Shown: positions 1 through 13,800, counted from the first letter of the stretch. The stretch: 64,000 nt of DNA from Temnothorax longispinosus (GCF_030848805.1 NC_092364.1:2108001-2172000); one strand, 5' to 3'. The notes: a model not told the origin generated them from the letters alone. A program made the numbers and translations.

Positions 1-119
1 ACGTCCAGGGAGCGCCGGCTCTTCCGGTAAGTCGGTCGATTTGCGATAATTTGATGAGTGGGCGAAGTCGGCAGGACGGAGGGTGAATCGAGGGGGTATA
101 ACGCGAAATGTTCGATGAG

Positions 120-201
120 AGGCCTGTTCTTTTCGGCTGAACTTCTTGTGCGCGGTCCACTTTTTTATCTTTTTCTCTCTCCAACGTGAAAGAACAGGCC
201 T
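120..201. repeat. Short inverted repeat (13-bp perfect arms)
   Basis: The 13 bases AGGCCTGTTCTTT at 120-132 recur as an exact reverse complement at 189-201, separated by 56 bases. The arms could form a hairpin with a large loop. No target-site duplication was recognised, so origin and role are unknown. Confidence 0.6.
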
Positions 202-627
202 GAGATCGAACGCGAGGATGAGCGAGACGATTCCTCGTTCGAATTTCATTGAGCGTCATTCTTCTCCGCGAAATTTCGAAATCTTGGCATTAGATAATAG
301 ATACTACGCTTGAGATAAGAATCTCGCGGCAGATTCAAATTTCGCTTGAAGTTCGCCGAGGAACAAAGCATCGGCCTGAAGTTCCGTCAAAGCGAAATCC
401 CATCACCTGAAGTTGGCCGAGGAATAAGATGAATGTTAATAAATGAAGGATCTAGCGATGTGTCGTCTCGCTACTGACGCACGATTTATCGAAATTCTTA
501 TTTTTTTCGAGTTGTTTGCAATAATAAAAAAGGCTGTTTGTATTCGATAGCTCTGTTAAAAAATTATTACACCTTTGATAGCGCTGTTACTAAAAATTCC
601 GTCTGGGAGTTTCTGATTTATAATTTA

Positions 628-693
628 ATTCACTCACGCTCCCCGTCGCACCTCATTTACCCGTAACGTGTACAAAGTGCGCTAAACAAGTCG
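628..693 (+). repeat. Diverged direct repeat, copy 1 of 2
   Basis: This stretch of about 65 bases begins TAATTCACTC and ends near ACAAAGTGCGCT. It aligns by eye with 2869-2934 at roughly 80 percent identity with small indels. It may be a fragment of a dispersed repeat or a duplicated conserved non-coding element. Confidence 0.45.
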
Positions 694-1502
694 AGTCCGA
701 TTACAGCTTTCTTTGCATAAATCTCGTAAGGCTTTTACCGAGATTACAATGTCGATCGAGGTACAACGGGATGAAAAGCGACGCGCATATATACGACGAT
801 TTCATGGAAATTCGCGCGACTGTTTGAATATTAAAGAGCGAACTCCAATTAGCGCGATGTTACTCGCCGACCGATAAAATTTTCCATCGACCGAAGTCGA
901 GGGGTGTAATGGAGATCGAGAAGAGGGGGGAGGGAGGGAGGTTCGTTATTATCGACGAGAGTTGCAGATGTGCGAGGTGAATAACGCGAGAGATGCGCAG
1001 AAACGATGCCGCGTTTGAAGACTCGATCGAGGAAAGCGACTCCGACTTGCGTTGAACTTTGCTTTCATAAGCGACACGGTTCAATATTTTTTCATGTCTT
1101 TGAAGACATCACGAGGAAGAAAGTGGCCAAGATTCTATGACGTTTAAGAATCAAACAAAGTTTCATAAATGATACAACTTACAATTTAACAATATAAATG
1201 TTAACTTTTATAATACGAATGTTACAATTTTATAATATAAAAATTACAATATTATTGCGATAATAAATTCGAGAAAAAAGCCACACTGCCGAATCCACGT
1301 AACTTCAATTATTTACATAAAAATTTACATCAGAATTCTTTTAATTAGGTAACCGTGTTTTTATCACAAATGTTTGCTCGATCGCGAGATCGATGTTCTA
1401 CCCTCACACCGGCATCGATGCAGTAAGATGGATTTAAATAATACCGTAAATCTCACATTTGTGTGTAGCCGTTGAATGCGAACATGTCGAAATTTCAACA
1501 TC

Positions 1503-2635
1503 AATTGTGTTAAACACAAATTGAGTTTACCAATTCCTTTCCTAAAAGTCTTTATATATACGTGGGCGTAATTTTAAGCGAAAGCGTGGCTCGCGGTGGG
1601 CGTATTAGGTTCGCAAAATCCGAGCACTCTCGCTTAGAACCGCGACAGTCGCATTGTCAGCGATTGTCTGTCGAGACCTCGACACACGGGGATATCTATC
1701 CTTGGACGAGCGGGATCGAGGCTGGATGGTGGTCGCGGGGTATACGCGGCGTTATCGATGCACGCGATTTGTCAGCTATAATCCGAGGCCGACGTGACGT
1801 CGATCGTAAAGGAGGTTTAAAATTGCGCCGTATAGAGCCGTTTTCTAATATCCGTTTCTATAGAGGCGACCCTAATGCGAAGCCTTTCTCCGCGAATCCT
1901 GAGGAACCGCGAGTCTCGAGTCGAGATCGAAACGCGACGTATGAAACTGAATTTCGTATACGCATTCCCTTACAGAAACTTAATACTTTAAGTGATTATT
2001 TGGCGAGTGATTAATTACTTATTTCGAGTATTAAAAGCACTATTTTTAATGCTTTCAATACTCAAAATAAGTATAATTAATCACTAGCCAAACAATCACT
2101 TCCATTAAATTCCTGTAAGGGAATTCTGTGCATACGAACAATTTTTAAAATTCTACTTATACTTTGTCCGAATGATCAAATCGACGAACTATTCTATATA
2201 AAATTTGACCGAGTATTTCAGATATTAAAAACACTGAAATCTTGTATACTCTTGATTAATTTATTCATGTAGTTCATTTATATCTTAATGATATGGATAC
2301 TTTCTATTTCGCTCTTTTAAGATGTTGGAAATTCGCAGTTTTGATCAATTTTCTTCTTTTATAAATAGCTATATACTTTCGAAATATCTTTAATGATTAG
2401 AAGAATGCGACGCGGAACTGTTGGTTGTCGCCGTTAGGTTCACTCGCGTGTGACCTCTGACCTAAAAAAGTACATGCTCGACCGATCTCTACGGACCCTC
2501 ATTGTTGCGCGTTCATGGTTTGCTTCGAGGGGGCCGAAAATGGTTGACCGAAAATGGTAGCCTTTCACCGAAAGATCAACGTTAATCAACGCTAATTACG
2601 CTTAACTCAATTTGTGTTTAACACAATTAGACGGC
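1503..2635. repeat. Segment flanked by ~27-bp inverted repeats, with an internal foldback
   Basis: A palindromic block containing GTGTTAAACACAAATTGAGT lies at about 1503-1530. Its near-exact reverse complement lies at about 2607-2634. Between them, about 1950-2140 is a second imperfect inverted repeat with arms near 90 bases, centred near 2045. Nested inverted repeats of this kind are typical of non-autonomous foldback or MITE-type elements. The open frame at 1562-2014 overlaps the inner arm and shows no known domain, so I do not treat it as a gene. No target-site duplication was identified. Confidence 0.45.
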
Positions 2636-2640
2636 AATAA

Positions 2641-5600
2641 ATATAACGCTAACTTTAATTGAGCACAATGAATTAACGTTAATTTAACGTGATGATTAAT
2701 TAAAGGCCAATATTTTAGAATTAATCGCACATTATCATCAGTTAAAGATATATCTAATAATTAGGAATTTAGCGTTTTAGCTAACCAATAATTTTACCAG
2801 CAAATTATTAATAATTTAAAATATTTTCTGTTGTAACCAAGAATGAGAAACTATAATATAGATAACGTTAATTCACTCGCGCCTCCTCTTACCTCATTCG
2901 CCCGCCATAACATGTATAAAGTGCACTTAATTAATTAATAATTGATTTATGTGGTTATTAATCGTGACTGCTATTAATTGCAACGAAATTCATCTCCTGG
3001 CATTTAATGCGCCTGTATATAGAAAAGCTGTTTTCAAACGCGGGATTATATTTTTATTATATTTTCTTGAGAAGTTTCTGAAACACGTGGCACTTAAAAA
3101 AAATAAACTGCGACGCCCCGATCATTTTTATCGAGCGTCGATTGTCATAGGTAGCCAGATTTATTGACCCGGCTGTAATAATGAATGCCCTTTCGCGAAA
3201 GGTCTGAGATAAAATTTAACCGCGTATTATTAGTCGCGTTATTCCCCGCGATATATTGTTAATTATCGCGACGCTTCGCCTGTGTGTCCATCGCGACGAT
3301 CGATCGTTCTGTAACTCCTTGACCTTCTGCAAACCCCGGAGGGACTTTACACATGGTCGTCGTGTAAAAGAGAAAAAGCAACATTTTTATTTGCGTCGCA
3401 TCCTCGACCCTTCGCCGCAACGCTCAATCGATCGACGCGTGCGATGTATTTATAAACGCGTTCCTGAATGAAATTGAGGAAATATCGCCGCTCGATGATT
3501 ATGATGTAGGGTGTATGTGCCCACGCTGTTTAGAACTATTTTTTCTAAAATATTAAAAAAATATGCAATTATGTCACTTTATATTTTTATGAATAAAACT
3601 CTTCTAAAGAGAGAGATTTCTTTAAAAAATAGCATTACATAATTCAATCGCCGAATAAAGTTTCGAAAATTTGTCTCGTAAAATCTTTCAAAATGTGTAC
3701 ACATTTATCTTATAAAAAAAAAAAACACTTATTGCAAGACATCAAGGTATTGCATAACAATTCCCATAATGCATCATTTACCAGATTAGAAATAATATCT
3801 GTTTTTAATTTCAAGTATTTCTACAATAAAAATTTATTTATCGCTCTGTGTAACTTTTTTTTTAAATAAGTGATGATTCTGAAAGATTTAAGAGGCATCG
3901 TTTAAATCGATATTCATCCATAAGTGATGCGCATTCGTGACGTTTGCATAATTTTCTTGAAACTGCATCTCGTCCACGTGACTTCTTCTATCTTCTTCGC
4001 ATCAATGATATGTTGCGCATCTCGTTTCGTCATTGAGGAAAAATCCTGCCCGCGAAGCAAAATCCTGTCGTCTTGTCCTCGCGTTTCCGTCACGTCGCGA
4101 AGCGGAGCCTTGAATAGAAGCGCCTGTCCGATGCTCTCGAGGATCCCATTGTCTTCCTATACGCTCCTACGCTCGTCCTTCTGTCCTCCTTCCCGTTCTC
4201 CTTTTTTTCACGCACACGGAATCGGTACCGCGGAAACAAAGAACACCGTATTCTCGACCGTGAAGGAGAAAACAGCATCACCGATAAAAAGAGAAGCTAG
4301 TCTGAATTTTTTTTTGAAGGCAGGGCCTTAAATATGGACTTTAATTATATGTAGAATGTTTGACAATTTAGACAAAAGTTAATTGATAAAAAAGAAATTT
4401 AAGAGACAGACTAATTGTAAGGAGAAAATTTTAACAAACTTAACTTACAAAAAATTCTGCAATAATTATTTCTATCGATATTTTTATATTTTATAACGTT
4501 CAATTATAGTCGAACATCTTATATGTATACATAATTTAGCTTGAAATATTGTTGTATATATTGCACATATATTTTTATCTAAAGGATATTTATTTAACAA
4601 TTTTTATTTGAGAATAATAAGTTCTTATATTTAATAAATTTTATTTTTTTCTTTCCATTCTGGTTTCTCTATGAAGTGTTTCTATTAAAGTAACCACTCG
4701 TCACTTTATGGCCTTGATGCAAACGAGTTTTTCCTGTGATATTTTGCAATTGCGAGACAATATCGTTTGCTGCGCGATCGCAAGTGTGGCTTCCCTTCCG
4801 GCCAGCGAAGCCAGCCGGATATTGGCACGACCGAAATAGTGAGTCATGCTCGTATTTTGTATGGGGTGCGTCCATGGGAGGGGTGCGTATAATATCGTTG
4901 ACGAAATTAATCAGCCCCCGGAGATTGCAGCTATTCGGTGCAAACGATATATCTTTCGTCATTCGACGCTCGATCAATACATTGATGATGAGTCAAGAGA
5001 GCTATTTTCCCGATTTTATCTCTAATTAGGAAACATGTTTACATAGTTGTTACTTTTTTATTTAAAAAGTTATTAGAATTATTTGAAGTTATTACTTGGT
5101 ATTTGCGGAAGTAGCAATCAAGCGTTTTCAGCTTCCGCCTGTCGTAATCTAACTTTTAATTCGCGATATCTGTTCGAACGCGTCAAGAGTTAATGGAAAT
5201 TGAAATATTCAACTGCTATCGCGACGATCAAAATTACGAAGACCCTTACAGCCGCTAATGCAGCTTGTCAGACGGAATGCTTGACTACTGGAACGTCTTA
5301 AGTCTTGGAACGAAACGCGAGCGAACGGGACAGCTGAAACGTTCGCTAGAAGTGGACGGCGAAATCGTTTTGTTTTTCCGGCAGACTCGGCACGGCCCTT
5401 TCTACTTCGGTGAAGAGTCCGCCTAAAAATACGACGCGGCTCGCCGAGAGAAACGGAATTCCCTTCGTTCTCCGTTCCCTTGCTCCGGTTCGCCACTGAA
5501 ACCGAACAATAATCGATTACTTGAATTATTAAGAGTTTCCCATATTTTTTTTATACGTAACGTTGAATATAATAGCATTGAATATAATAGTTTTACAATG

Positions 5601-8590
5601 CAGGAAAAAATTCGATAGAATAATATATTACTTATATATTTTTCTTGTTAGTATTATAGATATATAGGAATATAGTTATCCTATTATTATATATTATATT
5701 ATAGTTATTTTTTAAATTGCTAAATTCTTAAGAGAAGCTCGTCATCTTCTTCAGTGGCACTACAGCTCAAGATCGAGCCATGGCCTCCTGAAGTTTTGCC
5801 TTCATCATCAAATCCGAGACCACTCATAATTTTTTTAATGGAGCAGGTTGTTAGTTTAGCATTCAACCCCTAACCTGGAGGACCAATCCTCAAATATAGA
5901 GGAGTGCTCGTAGCAAGAGATACTGTCGGTGGGTTGCCATTACCTTTCGAGAGGTATGGCGATCGAATAAAAACCGATTTTTTGTCGGAAGATTTGAACT
6001 GAAATCTTTTCGGTTTATTAAAGCAGCACACATCTTTCTGCGCCATGATCGCTACCGAGATAAAAGTCTCTTAAAAATAAATTTCTAAAATAAATCTCCT
6101 GTTCTGGGAATTGGGCGTTCTGGGGATTTGCGAAAGTGACATTTATGGAGGCCTCGACTAGTCGTTGGAGCGAGCCATAAGGGAAAGGAGCGTCGAGAAA
6201 GAGAAAGAAGTGGAATGAGGGAGAAGGCGCGAACGGACGGCAAAGGACGAACAAAAGGAAAGAGTTAGAGTAAACGACGGTCATAGCCGAGAGTGACTAA
6301 ACAGAGATCACGTCGAGACGAGGTTGCGGCTGTGGCTGCAGCTCGTGGGAGCGCGTCGCTCGTTCTTTATTATAACCGCCTGTTCCTTTTCGCTGTGCAT
6401 CGCGAGCTGCAACGTGAAGTGCACACGAAGCGCATCGGAAGTCGCGCACTTTCTCTCGATTATAGATTCCCCGGTGAATTTCGAGCCGATCCTTCATCGC
6501 TGAAAATTTTATGGGAGCCCTAATTGCGGATGCGATTAATTAACTGGAAATTCAAAGATAACAGGAAATAATTATTAATTAATCAGGGAGATAATTAACT
6601 GGTACTTTGACCAGTCGAATCCTGGTAATTAAAGACGAATAACATATTATTTTCAAGAGACAAAGATGTTATCAGGTTTATCTTAAAAATTTCAATATTT
6701 TTCCTATATATTACGCTTTAAATCTTCTATGAATATTATTTTAATAATTTTATTCAAAATCGAAAGTAATTTTTTTTAATTCTATAAATTTTATATTTCT
6801 GTAATTCAAATTTTGCAGAATTTATTTCCATAAAATTAAAGTAAAGTACTTAATGCTAAGATGTAGAAAAAAGTTGAAATCGATGACGATTTAAAATCTC
6901 ATATTTTTAGCAAGAAGAATTGCCGTCTCATCCTCGCCACAAGCTTTTTATTTATTTTTCTTAATGGAATCGGTAGTGTTTTCGTGGTAAACGAAAGTAA
7001 ACGCAGTGCCACGTGAAAATCAGAGATTACGAACATTCCGGCACGTGATCGCAATTTCATGTCAAAAGGACATAAATTGTTACGCGTAATGAGTGCATTT
7101 ACTATTTTTACTTTTCGTGCGAGAGATGAGAGGAAATGAACGTGCCGAGTGCGAAAGGCAGAACGAAGTTTCCGGAAGAAATGCGAATTTCTTCGTTCGA
7201 TAATTTCATTCTGATGTAAATCGTATACGTAGCTTTTCCCTAATTACGCACTATTGCGCGATTTTTATTCGCACAGCTCGGTCTTTATCTCGATCGAATT
7301 TCGCACACTTTATCACTCCGCGTTTCAGCTCGTCGCGTGTATGATTCCAAATAACTCGACAATTAGCCTAATTAAAGGAAAATTTTTCGTTAAATTATTT
7401 AACAATAATCTCTCTCTATATCTTTGTTCACATATTTTACTTCATAAAATAGTGACGCGGTGACTATTACTGTTGATTCAACTAATTAAATATTTTATTT
7501 AGGATAATGACTTTGAATAATGAAGGAAAATCCGCGGCTCTTTCTTCCTATATTCTTACATATCTATTAATATTATCTCACTAAGCCTTCTATATCTTTT
7601 TTTATGTACGATTCACATACGTTATAGCCATTATATTCCATACTGCCGTACTTTAAACTATCATTCGTGTTCTTAGACTTATTTCTTCAGAGTAAATTCA
7701 TTTATCTGTCTAGATATTTATAGAAAATTTTCATATATAAATATATCGTGTTAGTTTATTCTGCAGCTGCGAGAAATACCATCTTTTCCGGTAATTTGTA
7801 CACACGATAACTCGAGTTTCTATCCCGTTGAGGTTTCGGTCTTGCAGTTGCATTTACCATCAGTTTTATGCGAGATTCGATCGTGTAGGCAGTAGTTAGG
7901 GGGTAAAGGGGGGAGGGTGGCGTGCTGGCCCATGGACCAAGGTGATCCAGTGCGAAAGCGAGAGGCACACGCACCGAGCGAGGAGAGATTGACAGGGAAA
8001 AGAGAGAGAGAGAAAGAGTGACTAAGGTACCGACGCCGGTGCAAAGAACCGGGGATCACGGACGGATGATTGAGCCTCCACGTCACGAACGAAGTGGATC
8101 GGCGTACAAATGTCACGGCGATCGGTCGGTCGAGGGTAGACCACGCGAGACGGGGAGAAATATCTGGGAAATGAATAGCGATAATTAACGGCAATTAATA
8201 ACTGGAAAAATTCGCGATGCGACTCGACGTGACAAGCATGCTACTTGGAATTTTTAATGGGAAAAAGAAATAGCGAACGAACTGTCATTAGTTCTAAGAA
8301 ATACTATCATTAGTTCTAACATTTAATTTACAGACGTTGAATATCGTTAAGTTTTGTGAGTTGTGTCTTTCATTTTCTTGGATGAATCGAATCGAATTTA
8401 ATCTATAATCGAATTTAGATTCGACCTTTTTTTAAACCAATTTTCTTTCCAATTGTTTGATTAAGTTGAAAAGAACAGAAACGCAGCATTTATCGTAAAA
8501 ACAATAATTTTAGAAAATCCTGCAAGTATTATATTATTTGTAACTTATTATATGTACGTATATAGAGCGATCATTCGCTGATACACGATT
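2641..8590. other. Non-coding stretch, no gene seen
   Basis: No frame has recognisable protein features. The second copy of the diverged direct repeat lies at about 2869-2934. A short imperfect hairpin lies at about 5968-6015. Otherwise it alternates AT-rich runs with more GC-rich blocks and nothing definite was recognised. It may be intergenic or intronic to the gene at 26.57 kb. Confidence 0.5.
2869..2934 (+). repeat. Diverged direct repeat, copy 2 of 2
   Basis: This is the partner of the copy at about 628-693. Shared blocks include TAATTCACTC, ACCTCATT and a final ATGTATAAAGTGC/GTGTACAAAGTGC block. Together the copies flank the nested inverted repeat at 1.5-2.6 kb in direct orientation. 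Confidence 0.45.
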
Positions 8591-8694
8591 CGCACGCGTT
8601 CTCGAGGTGCTTTTTGCGCCGGCATCGGCGGCCGCGCGATTTCTCGAAAAGCCGTCGGGTGCGAGTCCGTGACGAGTGGCCGGTCATCGAAATG

Positions 8695-8895
8695 GGCGTA
8701 TATACCTGTGGGAATGTATTCACGGATCCTCTCTTCGGTTGTTCAGCCAGTGGAACTGGGAGAAACTACCGGACACGTCGCGCATCTTGGGTAACCCGGC
8801 GGTCATGTCGTAATACTCGCGCCGCGCCGTTCGAGTGCAGTCGAATGTGTACGGGCTGTATCGGGAACGTTATATCTAGCACTAAGCTCTCTCGG
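8695..8895 (+). promoter_or_regulatory. Possible promoter and 5' non-coding exon
   Basis: A TATA-like GTATATACC lies near 8698. A TTCAGCCAGT initiator-like block lies about 40 bases downstream. The following GC-rich stretch ends at a good donor-like site (CTCTCG|GTGAGAT, about 8894). The nearest downstream plus-strand gene begins coding at 26570, behind a splice acceptor, so a distant 5' exon is needed somewhere. This is only a plausible candidate. Confidence 0.2.
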
Positions 8896-8920
8896 TGAGA
8901 TCGTTGTGGAGTGTGTGGAC

Positions 8921-10498
8921 GTGTTAAACAGACATCGCGAAAGCTGACGACGGAACAGCGACTCGCTCGCGATAAAAACGATCGCGTGTGTAAAACAAAG
9001 GCAAGTTATTAAAAATCGTACGAACCGTCAATTCTGAAAGCATTCTGGGTTATTTTAGACGTTACGAGTTTTAAAAAGATTAATGCAAATCTTAAAAAAA
9101 ACTTTCGAAACTGGATCGAGATCACTTGCGAAATAAATGAATGAATTATTTCGCATCTTAGAAGGAAATGTACTGTGTAACTCGAAAGAATTTAAAATTG
9201 TGACAAGTCAGAAATGAAAATTCTACTCAATTTTTTGTTTTGAATTAAAATTCGCACTGCAGAATAAGCAAACAAGTATACGTGGATGTTATTTTAAAAG
9301 ATATTATAGCTCACATAAATTTACGAATGTTTTCTCTACGCGGATACGATAAATCTCTGACAAAGACGGAATAAAAAAGTTAATGGCAGCAAGACGAGAC
9401 GGTAAATTATAGATAGTAAAGAAATGTCGTTAATTAAGAAAATATGTTTATTATTTAGCTTTTTATTCCAAAATTCTCAGAAGCACTTACATAAAACCTA
9501 CGCATTACGTACAAACTGTTCACGGATTTTGCTTGTTTTGCAGCTCGGAAAGTTTAAGGAAAGCAGTCTCGGTCGTGTCTCAATGCAGCGTTTATTGCAA
9601 TAACAGTAAACCAGTGGTAGAATCGGTTACTATCCCCCCGGTTCGTGCCGGCATCGGCACCGACGCCGACGGTGCTTTTAACGATTTCGTGATGCCGGCG
9701 CGTTTACAAATTTTATAGCTGCCGTATCTCCCGGCGCAACCCGTTATAAGACCTGGGTGAGAGAAGCGCGCCGGACGAGATAAAATTATGAAATTTTATT
9801 CGTACACAACCGGATCGCGATTATCTTCGTTATTATATCTTTTGATTATGTTGCGCAACCCGCGCGCCGCGCTAGCAGACGCATTACGTGCAATTATTCC
9901 CCCGAGATTACGCTAAATGTATCGATGTACTTGAACCGCGCGGACAGAAATAAAAGGTTCGAGGCCGCGAAAGGTGATCCTGATGGGCGGATCAATTCTC
10001 GCAGGTGTTATTTTAGAAGTGAGAGGCTGAGTGAGAGAGAAGAGAGGGAGAAATAAAAGATCATTTTTGCTCCAGATACTTTTTTCTTTGTTTTTTCTCT
10101 TCAAGAAGCTCGACAGTCTTATTTCTCTTGAAAATATTTTAATATTTAGTTTCGATGAACGTTACCATTCGCGCAAAAGTCGCGAAATTCGATCGCCGCT
10201 AAAACTCGCTCGCATCCGAGATGAAAGCTCGCGTTCTCGCAGCGTCCGACACGTGCGTGTACTCGTGTCGATATAGTCGCGGACGTTTCGTCTTTGTGGC
10301 TTCGCCGCTGTCGTTGTCGTCCGGGTGCTCCTGCAGCCAGCGTGCAGGATGACACGGGGACAGGCCAACGGGAATCTCGGCGCGAGCAAAGACCGGCCGG
10401 CCGGCCGCCCGCTCGCTGTTTGCGCGCCGCAGGTTGCATAACGGTCCGCGCAGCATCCAGTATGCAGTATCGCGATGCCGAGAGAAAAAGGGACTCGC
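8921..10498. other. Non-coding stretch, no gene seen
   Basis: There are no recognisable coding features. It includes a short GC-rich inverted stretch near 9640-9672 (GTGCCGGCATCGGCACCGACGC region) and mostly AT-rich sequence. Confidence 0.5.
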
Positions 10499-10840
10499 AT
10501 ACAGGGTGTCCCGCTTCTTCCCGCCGGATCATTAACCGCTAATGGCAGAATCTTCGAATTCATGTTCGCAATCTTATAAAATCCTATAAAAATTTATTAT
10601 TTGACGTATTCTTTTGAATATCAGGACTAAATTGATATTCTATTTAAGCAAAATTTATTCAATATACCAAAGAGTGAAAGCTTGCGGAAAGCTCTTAAAC
10701 TTTTACTTAATTGATTTTTGGTACTTATAACTCGAAAACTTTTGCTGCTTAGACATCTTGGATTTTTATTTCGAGAATTTCTGTCGTGTTGAAAAATCTG
10801 TCATCAACGCGTTCGATCTGGTAAGAGGAACACCCTGTAT
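10499..10840. mobile_element. MITE-like element with ATACAGGGTGT terminal inverted repeats
   Basis: The left end reads ATACAGGGTGTCCCGCTT. The right end, reverse-complemented, reads ATACAGGGTGTTCCTCTT, so the termini are inverted repeats with two mismatches over 18 bases. The 342-base interior has no open frame of note. Similar CAGGGTGT-like ends occur near 31830 and 55600, suggesting a dispersed family. It is non-autonomous; its transposase family is not determined. Confidence 0.5.
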
Positions 10841-13800
10841 ATATCGTCGAGCTTGCTGATTATCATCGATCGCGCCAGAGGCTACCGCCCTGTGATTTCA
10901 AGTGTTTCACGCAGATATTTTATCGCGAAATTTTTGAAAATTATTACTTCATAAGAAACTAAAGAAATAATTAATCATGAAACGCGTAAGCTTTATCTTC
11001 GACAAGGTGTTTTGCCCGGTGAAAGTCCGCGTGAAGCCTAATAGCTAATGCGTCTGTACGTTATTAATACTCGATTTGACCTAATAATCGCGCAATGAAT
11101 ATACACGTGCTTACGATCGTGCATAACACTCGTTACACGTTGCCCCGCGCGATAACTAACCAGTTGCCGTACGCATTACTCCATTTTGCAGCGTTTTTGC
11201 GCATGTAATGTCGTTAAGCCACGCGCAAAATTACAGAGCCATACGCGCCGTAAACGGTTCGTCATCGCGAACTCGCTTACCTTGATGAGCTCAAAATTGT
11301 GCTCGCGCGCGCATTAATTTAGCAGAAAGACCGCGATGACGGGGCGCGATCGCTATTGAATTCGAATTGTAAGAGCAGGTCATTTATCAATCGATGACCC
11401 TGGCGTTCGTATCGTGCTTGAGTAAATTGTTATTTAATATTAATATTACATCAGTACCAAGAAGCAAATCTTATTTTAAATTAATATAGACTTAAGATGT
11501 TAAAAAATATAACACTTACGAGAAATCTTATAGTTAATAAAAATGGTACTTGTTGCTTACAGGTGGTTTGTAATGTTATAGAATGTTCTTAAATTGTCAG
11601 GCGATCCCGTTGTTATGCTTGCTAATGCGTCGTTTGCTTAAATCAAGGTGAAATTGCACGCCGCGGTGTGTAGCTCGATGGATTCATTATAATTCACCGG
11701 CCCAGCCGACCAGAACCTCGCGACAGTTCGTTAACGTGGGAAACGGTGGCTTGTGGCGTGGCAAAGGATACTTGTTTTTCTTTCTTTTTTTTCGAACGAA
11801 GAAGATATATTGTAAAATGATGACCTTCGTTCAGCAAATTCTACAGCCTTGACTTGACACTGACGCTTTTATACGTACTACAATTCTCCAATTATCCTTG
11901 CACGAATCGATAGTTTAGAATTAATTAAAACGTCTGTGAAAATCTTCGTGACTTTCGCATTTGTATTTCTTCTCGCAGAAACGAAATAAGGCAAACCAGG
12001 TAGTTGCGAGGGATCGAGATTTCGCAGATGATCGAAACTAGGATATATAAGTAAGAGGTTGATGATCGTTAGGATAAATTCCATGAAGCGATAGCTGGTT
12101 GGCTCGCGGCCGGTGGTCGATGGTCGAACGGTACCACATAGAAACGCGCGACGACTTATTTCTTTCTCTTTCTCTTTCTCTCTTTCCTTCTCTTCGATCC
12201 TCTCTTCCTTCCTCTCGACATTGCGTGTTACTCTTTGAGGCCTCCTTTAAGGCCTCGTCTGCTCTCTAAGGTAGGACTCTCTCCCCAAGGTCCGATTCGT
12301 CCGACCACAAACGACTTCCTTCACGAAAGCAAGCGTCGCCTGTCTTGTTTCCACGTTGGCTTTCCACGCAACAATATCGTTGGCGAGGCAAGCCGAGGTG
12401 TTTGTCTCCACTTTCAATTAATCTCGCCTCGAGTACGTTGAACCATCGCGAGGGATTCCTCCGCTTGGTCGCGATGCGCGTTGCGGCTAATATTTGACGA
12501 GATTAACGACACCTCTGCGAAAGGTGGAAGTCGTTTCACGCGCAATTTATTATGTCGTTACAGCCCTCTTGAAATCAAGTGTCTCGTTATTTTCTCGGTA
12601 TTTCATTATTATCGCAAATTATTAGCAATTATTTTCCCAATTTACTCACCTTACATATCTTAATTGTATAACTTTCCTTATCAAACACGTTATTAATGCG
12701 CGATAATAAAACGGACGACTATATTTAATATTTTTACATTTGACGATATAAAATCACTGATTTTATATCGTCAAGTGTAAAAATTGATTTTTTGCGATTT
12801 TAAATCACAAAAGTATTTGAACATTATAAACCGAATGAACCGTTTATGTATTTTCATTAGTTATATTTTTTTAACGAAGACAGATATTCATATTTATTTT
12901 ACTGGCTTTTAATTATAATTGGAACGATAAAACTGTACATCCAGTCAAGTCACGTGCCTTATATACATTTTTCATAAATTGCACGATTTTCCTTCAATGC
13001 CACCACTGACGAATCCCCGAGCCCATTAAACACAGAGAAACGTGCGGAATCTCCGCCGGCATTAAATTTTCATTAGACGCAATTAAATTCGTATCACCCC
13101 GGTGACGGAGAGCTTATACGAAGGGGACAAGAGAAAGAACGCGAATAAAGTCGCTGTAGGACGATCGTTAAAAATAATATCCGTTTCATCGTTGCACGGC
13201 CACACGGTGTTAATAAAAATGCCAGCCGGTCGCAATGAAATTCATAAAAGCGTTTCCAAATTCGCGCGATTGATCGTTTCGCCGTGAATGCATAATGACG
13301 ATCCCGGTTGCTGACTGGCATAAAGGACTACGGTATTCACGAAATGCAGATGTTACTCGAAGCAGAACTCGACGAGGATGAGCATAGAAATTTTTATTGA
13401 TTCGCGCGCGTGAAATGCCGTATTAGAGTCGCTGCTCAGATGCTTTTAGAGGGAATCAAATGCATTTCCACTGGAATATGTGAAGTAGTTATGTTCTTCG
13501 GAGTGTTTTACGAGTAGCAGGAGAATATAAAGGCAGAAGGAATTGTAATAGGGAAAAAAGAGAATTGCATTATATTTAACTGATATTTATTCTTTTATAT
13601 TAATACGGTTTTTCCTTTATGTGTAAATTTATGTTATTATTACACAGCCATTTACATTTTTACATTATTAATGTACGGTACATTTACATTCCTATACAAC
13701 ATTATAATCTATGCAGAAACAGTAAAATAATGTTGTTCGAATTTCTCCGTCATTTTTCTTCGCGAAATTAATTACAATGTATGCGGCATTGAAAATATTT

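Larger units (their letters stand above)
1..1492. other. Non-coding stretch, no gene seen
   Basis: No open frame here shows a recognisable domain or credible exon pair. It holds a short inverted repeat at 120-201 and one member of a diverged direct repeat at about 628-693, listed separately. Short degenerate repeats of a 'CTGAAGTT.GCCGAGGAA' type occur at about 350-430. The rest is ordinary AT-rich sequence. Confidence 0.6.

Noticed and set aside
1562..2014. 150-codon open frame
   Set aside because: It overlaps a foldback arm, lacks any recognisable domain and has no splice partner or sensible start context.
10146..10563. Overlapping frames on both strands in a GC-rich patch
   Set aside because: Several long frames in different phases reflect GC-rich sequence; none shows domain features or splice support.
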